Assembly (NCBI GenBank): GCA_029706075.1
Contig: JAINUG010000018.1
Location: forward strand, 682,001 to 746,000
Direction of reading: 5' to 3'
From: Aldrovandia affinis
Lineage: Eukaryota; Chordata; Actinopteri; Notacanthiformes; Halosauridae
DNA length: 64,000 nucleotides
In this document: positions 23,517 through 33,170 of the stretch, piece by piece
Layout: each line of letters opens with the position of its first letter
How positions within the stretch are numbered: the first letter of the stretch is position 1
Program-made: the position numbers and the translations under genes
The notes under the pieces: generated by a model
Database searches by the model: none
Told to the model about the DNA's origin: nothing
Seen by the model: only the letters and a program-made list of their open reading frames with translations

Positions 23517-24968
23517 TTCTAACCTTTGCTTTTCTTACCAACTAAATAGTAGATACTAAATACCTTTAAATATACAGAATGCAATTGTACAGGGGCTACA
23601 CTTATATAGATATTTTAAACAGAAAAATAATAATTCATAACTTTTAAAAAGTGGAGGGGACAAAATTGGGCCTTTAAAATAATGATGGGGACATTGTCCC
23701 AGGTGGAGCCCCTGCTTACATAATTCATTTGTCACTAATACATTCCACTTGATTCCACAATAACAATAATCAGACTGTCTGGTTTGGTTTGAGGGTCCCC
23801 TCCCCTTCGTGACATTTTATGGGGGTTTGTTTCGGAATGTTTATCATGTTCACTCAGCACATACTTGAGCAAGGCATCCTTATTGTGGCACATTCACTAT
23901 ATTATTGACCAATAATTTATTTGTATATATATTTTCCATGAACTGGCCAAATCAATCATTTAGAAACACCAGGAGGGACAATCGAACAAGCAGCAGACAT
24001 GCCTTGTACCTTTTCAGTTTGATTTCCTGAAGAATGCGCGCAACTCAGGATGTGCAGTGCATCTTCCATCTACATCTCCCTAGAAAAGGTGCCCGTGGCA
24101 AACGCCTCGTCGCCTCAATTATCCGTCTCGTATTTCTGTAGGTAGTCAAGCGTGCTCTCGACAACTATAACCACTGACACGTGGACATACTACAGAAGCA
24201 TATTTATTTATTTGCTTCTTTATTTATTTCAATTTACATCCTAGTTAGATTAATTTCTATCTTCCGTTGCAGTAACACACTGTTTTATAGGAGGCACAAT
24301 AAATCTCATGAGGTGTTCCGGTGTATTCCTAACACGCTCAGACAGCAGAATAGCATGCATTATTTATCATATGCACAATTTCTCCATAATATATTTCCTG
24401 AAGATAACTAAGATATTGTTGCAATATCCCGGCCCCATCTCCATGGTGAAAATAATCAAATGGCTTGTCCCGTTTATGAAACAATATCCATCATGATTAT
24501 AGTCACAAACTGTATTCTTTTGGATACATTACTTAAGCATAAAGGATTTCACTACGTTGCCTGGGGAGTTACAATATTTAAATGTTAAAAGCTGCTATTT
24601 CAGAGCTCTCACATGGGCACAGGGATGGCATATTCACAGCACCTTGCATTCGAAAATAAAATAAACTTGTTTATGTTTACTTACAGTACGGTCAATAAAT
24701 CACTGCACATTTGTTCACAGTTTTTCATGTCTCAGTTAGATCTGTCACATTGTACACGGAAGTCATATTAGAAGCAGTTTGAAAGGAAAACATTCCAAAT
24801 ATTCAAGGACACAGCACATCAAGTTAATCGTTCTTTCCATGTTATCATCAGGGCGTTGGCTTAAGATTTCTATTTCAGGTAAAAACTTCTGAAAGATTTA
24901 TTCAATCTGTGACATCCATGGAAACATGAGTCTGAATAAAGGCATGTTGTTTGACCTCTGTGTCTTCA
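23517..24968. other. Non-coding, no gene seen
   Basis: AT-rich sequence; short open frames only. No recognisable repeats or RNA genes. Confidence 0.4.
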
Positions 24969-25020
24969 TAGTGTTATTATTGTTATGTCACATATAGTGT
25001 TATTATTGTTATGCCACTTA
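24969..25020 (+). repeat. Tandem duplication of a 26 bp unit
   Basis: ATAGTGTTATTATTGTTATG(T/C)CAC... occurs twice head to tail with few differences. Confidence 0.85.
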
Positions 25021-25529
25021 TATGGACCGATGTGTTTGTATTAAGACACACGAGTCAAAGATGAACTTACAGTGCCTATAGAAAGTCATCATACCCTTTT
25101 GAAATAGTCACTTTTTTTTTGTCTTACAGCCTGAAATGAAAGTACATAAAATCCATATTTTTCCAGCTTCATTTACACATTTTGCCTTACAACATTCAAG
25201 TGAAAAAAAAGGGCAAAATTTCTGATAATTAATAAAAAATGAAAAACTAGAATAACAGGGTTGGAAAAGTGATCAGTCCCCTTAGAATAACCATTATAAA
25301 CTTGCTCAGGTATAACCAATCACCTTCCAGATCACACACCAAACTAATTGGCCTCCACCTGTTATCAATTGTAGTGTTCCTTGAGGGTTCCACCTGTTAT
25401 CAATTTACCATGGCTGGAAAGTGTTCCGGGATAAAGTTGTGGATAGGCACAAGTTAGAGGTTATAAAAAGATTTCAAAGGCTTTAACTATCCCTCTGAGT
25501 ACTGTCCAGAGTATTATTAAGAAGTGGAA

Positions 25530-26396
25530 TGTTATGACTGATACACAGATTGGCCCCAAATGCAGACACTGACACAGAGGATGAGATAAGGTGAGGGCAG
25601 GGACTGGGGCAGGGAAACGATGGTGAGGGAAGGAGGCAGGCAGGCAAGAAAGTGGGCAGGCAGGCAGGCAAGGAAGCGGGCAGGCAGGCAGGCAAGGAAG
25701 CGGGCAGGCAGGCAGGCAAGGAAGCGGGCAGGCCGGGAAGCTGGCTGGCAGGCAGGCAAGCAGGGAAGCTGGTTTGTAGGCAGCAAGCTGGCTTGTAGGC
25801 AGGCAAGCAGGGAAGCTGGCTTGTAGGCCGGCAGGGAAGATGGCTGGCAGGGAAGCTGGCTGGCAGGCAGGCAGGGAAGCTGGCTGGCAGGCAGGTAGGG
25901 AAGCTGCCTTGTAGGCAGGTAAGCTGGCAGGCAGGCAGGCAAGGAAGTGGGCTGGCTGGTCCATGGGCAGGCAGGCAGGATGGCAAGCAAGTGAACAAGC
26001 AAAACAGGCAGGCGAGAAGTTAACCTGAACACGGGGGGAAAAGGAAAACACATATAAACCGACGAAAAGAATAAACATGGAAGAAATCACAGCTTAGAAA
26101 GGTCTGCTGCATGTAGCTACCACTGAAGCGGAGAGACAGAACGATCTGACGAGGAATGAAGGAGAAACCGGGGTTGATATACACTGCAGGGCTGATGATA
26201 ATTGATGGCAGGTGAGTAGGCAGCACAGGTGTTGCAGATCTGTCGTAATCAAGGACGGAGCCGGAGAATGCAGAGGAGGAAGCTGCGCCCACATCACACA
26301 CAGACAAACACAACAGGGAAAACAGGAACACAGGGAAAAGGGAAGGGAAAAACGCGAGGAAACAAAAATAAACAAGTTGCGGCCATGGCCGTAACA
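25530..26396 (-). mobile_element. Solo LTR, 867 bp, with 5 bp target duplication TGGAA
   Basis: It starts TGTTATGACTG and ends GGCCGTAACA, with inverted ends TGTTAYG. TGGAA flanks both sides (25525-25529 and 26397-26401). No internal coding region or second LTR is present, so it is a recombination-derived solo LTR or an element of that form. By analogy in composition with the LTR at 39.4 kb (pyrimidine-rich sense strand) I place it on the minus strand. It contains a large GGCAGGCA-type tandem array. The minus-strand frames up to 209 codons (Pro/Cys/Leu-rich) come from that array and are not genes. Confidence 0.82.
25628..25990 (+). repeat. GGCA/GGAAGC tandem array inside the solo LTR
   Basis: The array is built from GGCAGGCAGGCAAGGAAGCGGG units (about 24 bp, regular at 25650-25735) and then more variable GGAAGCTGGCTGGCAGGCAG units. 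It is purine-rich on the plus strand. It yields long repetitive open frames in several frames. Confidence 0.9.
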
Positions 26397-26949
26397 TGGA
26401 AGGCATATGGCACCACCCACACCTTGCCAAGATCGGGCCGTCCCTCCAAACTGGATGACCGAGCCAGGAAAAGATTGATCAGGCAAAAGGTTATATGGTC
26501 AGATGAGACCAAGATTGAACTTTTTGGACTGAACTCCAAGCGCTATGTTTGGCGGAAACCAAACACAGCACACCACCCAAAACACATCATACCTACAGTG
26601 AAGCATGGTGGTGGCAGCATTATGTTGTGGGGGTGTTTCTCTTCAGCGGGGACTGGGCAATTGGTCAGGATTGAAGGGAAAATGGATGCTGCTTGGATGG
26701 ACTTGAAGAGTGCAGTCCATCGCCGCTCACCACTTCAATTAAAGCAAAAGGTGCCTCTACAAAGTATTAAATCAGGGGACTGATCACTTTTCCAACCCTG
26801 TTATTCTAGTTTTTCATTTTGTATTAATTATCAGAAATTGTGCCCTTTTTTTCACTTGAATGTTGTAAGGCAAAATGTGTAAATAAAGCTGGAAAAAGAT
26901 GGATTTTATTTCAGGCTGTAAGACAAAAAAAGTGACTATTTCAAAAGGG

Positions 26950-26962
26950 TATGATGACTTTC
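26950..26962 (+). repeat. SINE target-site duplication, left copy
   Basis: TATGATGACTTTC, repeated exactly at 27360-27372. It belongs to the right inverted repeat of the Tc1-like host element, which proves insertion of the SINE into that element. Confidence 0.93.
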
Positions 26963-27359
26963 TTTTTTCTTTTTTTCTTTTTTTTAATGTTATTTCAAAT
27001 TTTTTCCCGTTTTTCTCCCAATTTGGTTGCCAATTATACCCTCTATTTATTTCAATTCCCCACCCCGACAAGTCCGCCGCCCGTCCTCCGGGAGCGAGAC
27101 ACACATTCCGGGCCAATTGTTCCTGCCTCTTCCGAGACGGAAATTCTTCCACGGACGCCTTTTACCTTCTCCTCGACGGACTCGTGCCGGCTCACCCTTC
27201 CCCCTCCCCCGTAGGCAGACAGCCAAATGCCGCCTCCGATCGGGGCTGACGACCAGGGCCGGACTGGTAGAGACGCGGGTTTCGAACCGCGTCCCTGACA
27301 GGCAAGGCACACCACACCAAAGTGTGGCGTGTTAGACCGCTACGCCATCCGCCGCCCCG
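26963..27359 (-). mobile_element. tRNA(Leu-like)-headed SINE, 397 bp, copy 1
   Basis: Read on the minus strand, the head contains an A box (TGGCGTAGCGGTCTAAC) and a B box (GGTTCGAAACC) separated by an unusually long stretch, as in tRNAs with a long variable arm. The A-box segment closely resembles tRNA-Leu (TGGCCGAGCGGTCTAA). The body includes CCGGCCCTGGT and a tail with GGGTATAATTGGC...CCAAATTGGGAGAAAAAC ending in A-rich sequence. A perfect 13 bp duplication TATGATGACTTTC flanks it. Related copies are at 28752-29125 and 41432-41770. Confidence 0.9.
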
Positions 27360-27383
27360 TATGATGACTTTCTATAGGCACTG

Positions 27384-27921
27384 TACATTTTATGTTAATT
27401 TAAATGACAATAAAGCCTTTTGGATGCTTAAATTGTATTCTATTTTTATAAAGAATCTCAACCAGCATGTTGATATATGCTTTATATTTTGAGGGGAAAC
27501 ATTAAGATATGTACTTTTCATGGTCTATTCCTGACTTTAACAAGTGGGAAGTGTAGTAGGTTGACTAAGGGTGGATGACAGAAAGTGGTCGAGACAGCTG
27601 TTGTGTAAACCCAGTGATGCTTTTACTTTATTTTGTTCCCCCCAAAAAAGTACCCAAAACTTGCAAATATTATAGTGTTCACAGGAACAAAACAATAACA
27701 AAAAAAGGCTACATGAAAGAAAGAAAAAGTGACTTAGGCTAGCTCGGGTTCTGACTCTGTCCCTGTGAACCCAGCTCCACAGCGCCTCCTGTTGGCTCGC
27801 AGCATCAGCCCAGAATCCCCTCAAGTGGCCTAGCGCAGCCCCTCCCACTGATCCAATGCTCCTAAAAATGCACCAAAAATCTACATAAATGAATATCTCC
27901 ATATACGGTATGGAAGGCTTT
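27384..27921. other. Non-coding, no gene seen
   Basis: The 121-codon minus-strand frame at 27537-27902 shows no family motif and is not supported. Confidence 0.4.
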
Positions 27922-28116
27922 ACCGTTCGCGAACTATGACTCGGAAATGTTGTAATTCTCGTTCAGAGGCGGGTTAACGGTTTGTGAACAACAATAACTC
28001 GAAAATGTTGTGATTCTCCTTCAGAGCTGGGTTAACAGTTTGTGAACGATGGCTCGGAAATGATTTGATTCTTGTTCAGAGCCGGGTTAACCGTTCGCAA
28101 ACGATTCGTTCAGGCA
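27922..28116 (+). repeat. Minisatellite, 55-58 bp unit, about 3.4 copies
   Basis: Units start near 27922, 27977, 28035 and 28090 with AC(C/G)GTT(C/T)G(C/T)GAAC and contain CTCGGAAATGTTGT...TTCAGAG(C)(T/C)GGGTTA. The last unit is partial and runs into CGATTCGTTCAGG. GTTCGCGAACG-type palindromic cores recur. Confidence 0.85.
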
Positions 28117-28386
28117 CGTTATTATAGCAAACACAACTAAATAATGTACCCGATTAAAGGAACTCAAGAGTTGTTATTCTCAAGCCCCAAAAGAGTTGTG
28201 ATTGTTGTTCATTTCGTTCAGTAGCCTAGGGTAATGCCCATTTGTTCACTCATAAAACACAAGTTTAGGCAGTCAGCAGCTAATGGGTTTACTTTTGGTT
28301 TTATAATGTTACATTCTGCAACATCGCGTCATTTAAATGCTTTTGCACAATGCGATAAATTATTGTAACGGTGAGCAGCTAGCTTA

Positions 28387-28578
28387 GCTAAACTTAGAGC
28401 TAAACAGGAATGCTGAAAACCAAGATGCTGCCCCTTTTCCCATTTGAGTTCATGTGCAGCATGCTAGGTAGTTACATATTCGCAGGCCACGGGCTTTAAA
28501 AGGACATCACATGTCCCAGAAAGCCAGAAAGAAGCAAAGCAAAGCGAAGCGAAGCGCCAGCTAAACTTAGAGCTAAAC
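28387..28578 (+). repeat. Direct repeat GCTAAACTTAGAGCTAAAC, two copies
   Basis: The 19 bp occurs at about 28387 and 28560. In both places AAAACCAAGATGCTG follows within 50 bp, so the two segments are an old local duplication. AAGCAAAGCGAAGCGAAGCG lies between them. Confidence 0.7.
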
Positions 28579-28751
28579 GGCTAGTTATGTTCATAAATAT
28601 TCAAGTATGAAAACCAAGATGCTGTTTGAGTGACAGCCTTTTTCCCTCATACGAATGATGTGTGTTTCAGTGTATGTGACGTTATCACTGTCACTGGTTG
28701 TGTATGCGTTGAGAATGACGTAGGTATCAAGAGCTGCAGAGACACAGATCT

Positions 28752-29125
28752 TTTTTATTTAAAAATTTTGTATTGTTTTTCTCCCAATTTAGTGGCCAAT
28801 TATACCCTCTATTTGTTTCAATTTGACCTCCCCACACAAACTCTCCGTCCATCTCTATGAGGCAAGCTAATTCTCCGAGGGCAGCTAACTCTGCTTCCTT
28901 CGACATGGAATTTGCCCACCCACATTCTGGAGATACCCTTACGTGCTTCTCAGCGAATTCATGTTGACTCACCCTCCCCCTTACCCCTGGGGCGGACAGC
29001 CAAACGCCCCACCAGGGCCGGTCTGTTACAGTCGAGTTTCAAACCGTGACCGTGATAGGCAGTTCACACTCGTAAAGGACCAGCCAATACGGGTGCATTA
29101 GAACGCTATGCTATCAGAGGCCCCC
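28752..29125 (-). mobile_element. tRNA-headed SINE, 374 bp, copy 2
   Basis: Same family as the SINE at 26963. The minus strand has a degenerate A box (AGCATAGCGTTCTAA) and B box (GGTTTGAAACT), CCGGCCCTGGTGGGG, and the tail GGGTATAATTGGCCACTAAATTGGGAG in two parts. A 14 bp duplication AGAGACACAGATCT flanks it exactly (28738-28751 and 29126-29139). It is more diverged than copy 1. Confidence 0.9.
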
Positions 29126-29139
29126 AGAGACACAGATCT

Positions 29140-30189
29140 AAGCCTAACCCTCTCCTCCGGCCCCACACTAAGTCTATGTATCTCTCGCCGGCTACCTGCT
29201 GGCTTGGTGTAGTCCATGTGGGTGCCAAACAGGAATCATATTATGCGCCGTATACATAGCTGGAGAAGTTGACTATGAAGCTATGCAGCTGGAGTCTTGC
29301 GGCCATTATCACCCTTCCCATATCTTAAATAGCTGGGGCTGAAGAAAGCCAACGAGTTACACAATTCCTCCCTGTAAATCACAATCCTATTAACATCTCT
29401 GGTTGTTGTTTCTGGCTCCCGCGCAGAGCTGGAAATTCATTTGCAGATTTTAACCCTGTGTTTTTAATGACTGTGGCTCAGCGCGAGCAAAAAAAATTGG
29501 TTGTCAGCTCAGATCATCTGAAAAAACCCAGAGTTCAGTCAGGGAGCGTGCATACTGATGAGAAGAATGCATTTGCGTCAGACGGAGCACTAATTGTTTG
29601 ATTATACAGGTCTCCACGTTAATGAATCGCTACTCCACGGTTTGGGAACATGGCGTGCAACCGAATTACCACCCCAACACTCAAGCTGTGAAAGCTGATT
29701 ACTCATTAGCCAGTGACTGAGTGGCAGAAACAACACCCCCCCAACCCCAACCCTAAACTCAGAAACCAAAATCATTATTTTGTGATTAATTGTAACACTC
29801 ACTACCACCTCTGCTACAACATCAGTCCAGTTGTTGAGTGCCCTTTTCCTTTTCATACACAAATAAGAGAGTGTCATCAAGCATTTCTGGGTGATGTGAA
29901 ATATCTCAGAATTTTCGTTTTTAATGGGGGTCTTATAAGATAGCGTGTGCAACGTCATCTTCCAGCCTTTGCCAGGGATAAAAGAAGCAAAGAAGAATGC
30001 CCAGAGAAGGCAAGTTACTGCAGCAGAAGGGGAGACAGACAGCCGGATAATAAGGAGGGCATGACTGTTGCAACAAGACAGAAGTTAATGAGGTCTGAAC
30101 ACTGCAGCAGAGAGGGCTTCGCCTTTGTGAGCGCACTCCCAGAGCTTTATTAGCGGGATAATGCAGCCAGGATTTAAGTGTGCAGCTGC
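29140..30189. other. Non-coding, possible conserved segment at 29.3-29.5 kb
   Basis: No gene recognised. The 29340-29480 part is unique, of mixed composition, and lacks repeat signatures, as vertebrate conserved non-coding elements often do. This is only an impression. Confidence 0.3.
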
Positions 30190-30250
30190 AGGGAGAGAGA
30201 GAGAGAGAGAAAGAGAAAGAGAGAGAGAGAGACACACAGAGAGAGAGAGC
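30190..30250 (+). repeat. (GA)n microsatellite
   Basis: About 60 bp of GA dinucleotides interrupted by AAAG and CACAC. Confidence 0.93.
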
Positions 30251-32085
30251 ATCTTCTCAACATCAGCTCTCGCCTTCTTTCAGGAAACAAACAAACAGTT
30301 ATTTCAGCTACAGTTATTTATTTCCGGGGAGGTCGATGATTGTATTTTATGGCCAGTGATTGTGTTTTAACCACAATGTGTGGAATGGGAGCACTTAAAA
30401 AAGAGGTTGTGGTTCAAAGATGCATGTGATGTTATCCTCGTGCACTACATCTCTGCCATTGGGCACAAGGGATGCTGGAAGGAGTGCTAGATTTAAATGT
30501 GATCACCAAGGTTCAGTGGGAGAATCAGTGGCCTTTGTCATGTCTACCCCCCACCCCACCCCCACCCTCATGGCTCTTGATTGGGTCACATGACTTTTAC
30601 AGATGTCTGAGGCTGACCTTTGTTACAATAAGAATGTTTTTTCCAAGAGATGATTCTAGAAATGAGCAGAGTGTGGGACAGATCTGCTGAGAAAAGAAAG
30701 AAACAAGCCTTTTCTTCTAAACAGAAGTAGACAGCTTGGTTTGGGAGTAAAATGCAGGTGTTCATTATTAAGAACTTAGGCAAAGAAGGGTTTTTATCAT
30801 CAGAAAGGGGGCTTACCACACTACACCATTATCTTTATTTATACTTTGTTTATTGAATAGGGTCCTAAGATGTATCACGTATATAGTATTTTGTACTAAA
30901 TTACATATTACTACCCTATAATAAACATTCCATAAACCATTTTCATTTCCATTTTTCATCACCACATTAATCCTGAATATAAACAGTTCAAATAAATATA
31001 TATATATATAATCTCCAGTTATAAAAATGGTGGGTATGGGGTATGGAATATAGTATAATAAGAATATAAGTAGGGTATGTTATCGTAATATTTTTTCCCC
31101 CCTTCCTTTCTTCTTTCACAGACTAATTAGTAACCTGTTAATTGGCGCAGGTGCAATCATCTGAATCCAGGGCATCGTTATTTATTAAATGATCTCTTTA
31201 GACCTCCCAGGGTTTGAAATTGCCCCTTGGCCTGGCTGTCGGTTACTCAGGTGTGACCTCATGAGGCTCCGCAAATGGCCAGGACAGGTGTCTGTTACTG
31301 TGTACATGGCAATTATGAGGCTCCCCCTCCCCCTCTGCCAGAGCCGGCTGTAAAAAGCCGGGCCTGTGGCACAATGATGGCCATCGGCGTGGAGTGTGGC
31401 AGGGGGGGCGGGGGGGTTCCAGCTGGGCCATTACCCCTGCAGAGGGAAAATACAGACACCTGACAGATGCATGCTGGGGAGCTTCATTACCCAGCGAACA
31501 AAGACACATTGCAATTAATGCCGCGTAGGCGAGAAAGCACCTCCCTGCAAAAATGGCCGTAGAGGTGCTCCATGATCATTTTTTGATGTTTGCGTTTGCT
31601 TTTTGCACTGTGGTCTCATTCGGAAAAAAACACAAATATTGTGACTGTATACCCGGCGATGGCATCTTGACTTACATCTCGCGCATGTTCTGCTAGGCTG
31701 AAAATTAAGCCTGCCAAGTCATTGCGCCTGTCATGTGTTTTTCCTCCCATCTGAACAAAAATCACAGAGGCATGGTAGAGAAGACATGGTTTTCAAATAG
31801 TCACAAAAATGACATCATAAAATTACATACATGCAAAATTATATTCACACAAGATAAATGATGCAGTAATACAATAATAGTGTTAACAGCATGAAATACC
31901 AAATATAAAACAATAATTCAGATTAAACAAAGGCCATGCTGTTATTGCTTTATTGTCTTACAAAATCAGTTTTGGCATTTTGACCATAATCACATGAATG
32001 CTTTTTGAACAGTGTTGAGTGTGGTTGTGCATGACAGTGTGATGAGACTGAATATTCTACAAGCATTTACCACATCTAATATGTG
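30251..32085. other. Non-coding, no gene seen
   Basis: Contains a (TA)7 run near 30997-31010 and a less AT-rich stretch at 31210-31500 with overlapping open frames (88 and 62 codons) lacking motifs. No transposon ends recognised. Confidence 0.4.
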
Positions 32086-32228
32086 CCATTTAGCAGATGT
32101 TTTTACCCAAAGCGACTTACAGTAGTGAATGCATACATTTTTCAAGTATATGTGGTCCCAATGGGAATCGAACCCACAACCTAAGCGTTGTCAGTGCCAT
32201 GTTCTACCTACTGGGCCACACAGAACCA
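32086..32228 (-). mobile_element. tRNA-headed SINE with L2-type tail, copy 2
   Basis: On the minus strand it reads GTGGTTCTGTGTGGCCCAG, has an A-box region TGGCCCAGTAGG and an intact B box GGTTCGATTCC, then CATTGGGACCACATATAC, and ends CTGTAAGTCGCTTTGGG...CATCTGCTAAATGGC. It matches the copy at 23365 along its whole length. Confidence 0.85.
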
Positions 32229-32368
32229 CCTATTTACATCTATTTACAACACTGTTGTTTAATTGGGACCAGTTTACAGTACAGATTTAACAAATGGCAT
32301 GAATAAAAATGTAAAGATTTAGTATCCATATAAAAGGGTATACATTTATTTAGGAACATGACTGATGG

Positions 32369-33170
32369 ATGGAAATGTGTTTATTTATTTCCCTGGTGAA
32401 GAAAAACCCCTTCCCAACAGTTGGCCAGATCAAGAACACCCTCCAGGAGGTAGGCGTATCTGTGTCAAAGTCAACAATCAAGAGAAGACTTCACCAGAAT
32501 AAATACAGAGGGTTAACCACAATATGTAAACCATTGGTAAGCCTCAAAAACAGGAAGACCAGCTTAGTTTTCAAAAAACATTTTTTAAAAGCCTGTACAG
32601 TTCTGGAACAACATCCTATGGACAGATGAGACAAAGATCAACTTGTACCAGAATGATGGGAAGAGAAGAGTATGGAGAAGGGAAGGAACTGTTCATGATC
32701 CGAAGCATACCACCTCATCTGTGAAGCATGGTGGAGGTAGTGTTATGGCGTGGGCATGTATGGCTGCCAATGGAACTGGTTCCATTGCATTTATTTATGA
32801 TGTGACTGCTGACAAAAGCAGCAGAATGAATTCTGAAGTGTATAGGGCTCTATTATCTATTATTATTCAGCCAAATGCTTAAAAACTCATTGGACAGTGC
32901 TTCACAGTGCAGATGGACAATGACGTGAAGCATACTGCAAAGGCAACCCAATACTTTTTTAAGGCAAAGAAGTGGAATGTTCTGCAATGGAAATCACCTG
33001 ACCTGAATCCAATTGAGCATGCATTTCACTTGCTGAAGGCAAAACTGAAGGCAAAACGCCCCAAGAACAAGCAGGAACTGAAGACAGCGGCAGTAAAGGC
33101 CTGGCAGAGTATTACCAGGGAAGAATCATCTGGTGATGTCTATGGTATCAATGTTTTTAAAATAAATTAG
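32369..33170 (+). pseudogene. Tc1-like transposase, second lineage, broken
   Basis: Three consecutive frames cover most of a Tc1 transposase. The helix-turn-helix segment is TVGQIKNTLQEVGVSVSKST with IKRRLHQNKYRG. A frameshift near 32610-32640 crosses the region that encodes the first catalytic aspartate (WTDETKINL-like). Then come KRRVWRREGTVHDPKHTTS and VKHGGGSVMAWACMAANGTG. An in-frame TAA at 32880-32882 follows, then VQMDNDVKHTAKATQ (second aspartate; the usual proline after DND is valine), SPDLNPIEHAFHLL (catalytic glutamate) and VKAWQSITREE. All three catalytic acids are still encoded. I could not locate terminal inverted repeats. Confidence 0.9.

Larger units (their letters stand above)
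25440..26783 (+). pseudogene. Tc1-like transposase remnants, split by a solo LTR
   Basis: The N-terminal helix-turn-helix portion survives just before the LTR (a TVQSIIKKW-like segment at about 25500-25529, frameshifted upstream). It resumes after the LTR at about 26402 as AYGTTHTLPRSGRPSKLDD. A deletion then joins RKRLIRQ directly to VIWSDETKIELFG, removing the catalytic core's first half. WRKPNTAHHPKH and VKHGGGSIMLWGCFSSAGTG follow, then a second deletion and a short scrambled end. The second and third catalytic residues are missing. The 184-codon open frame at 26229-26783 starts inside the LTR and is an accidental fusion. Confidence 0.85.
25070..27383 (+). mobile_element. Tc1-like transposon, decayed, with two nested insertions
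   Basis: The left end CAGTGCCTATAGAAAGTCAT and the right end (ATGACTTTCTATAGGCACTG) are inverted repeats flanked by the TA target dinucleotides at 25068-25069 and 27384-27385. The inverted repeats are long, about 200 bp each, reaching GTGATCAGTCCCC (25269) and GGGGACTGATCAC (26775). A broken plus-strand transposase lies between. A solo LTR (25530-26396) interrupts the transposase, and a SINE (26963-27359) interrupts the right inverted repeat. Without the two insertions the element would be about 1 kb, shorter than a full Tc1-like element of about 1.6 kb, because the middle of the transposase is deleted. Confidence 0.9.

Noticed and set aside
25461-26090. Minus-strand open frames up to 209 codons rich in Pro, Cys, Leu and Ala
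   Set aside because: They translate the GGCA/GGAAGC array in three frames at once, inside a solo LTR with a clear 5 bp duplication.
26229-26783. 184-codon plus-strand open frame with a Tc1-like C-terminus
   Set aside because: The first third is LTR sequence and the rest is a Tc1 remnant with internal deletions; it crosses the LTR boundary at 26396.
26963-27359. A tRNA-Leu gene suggested by A and B boxes on the minus strand
   Set aside because: The head continues into a SINE body and tail with a 13 bp target duplication, and related copies exist nearby, so it is SINE-derived.
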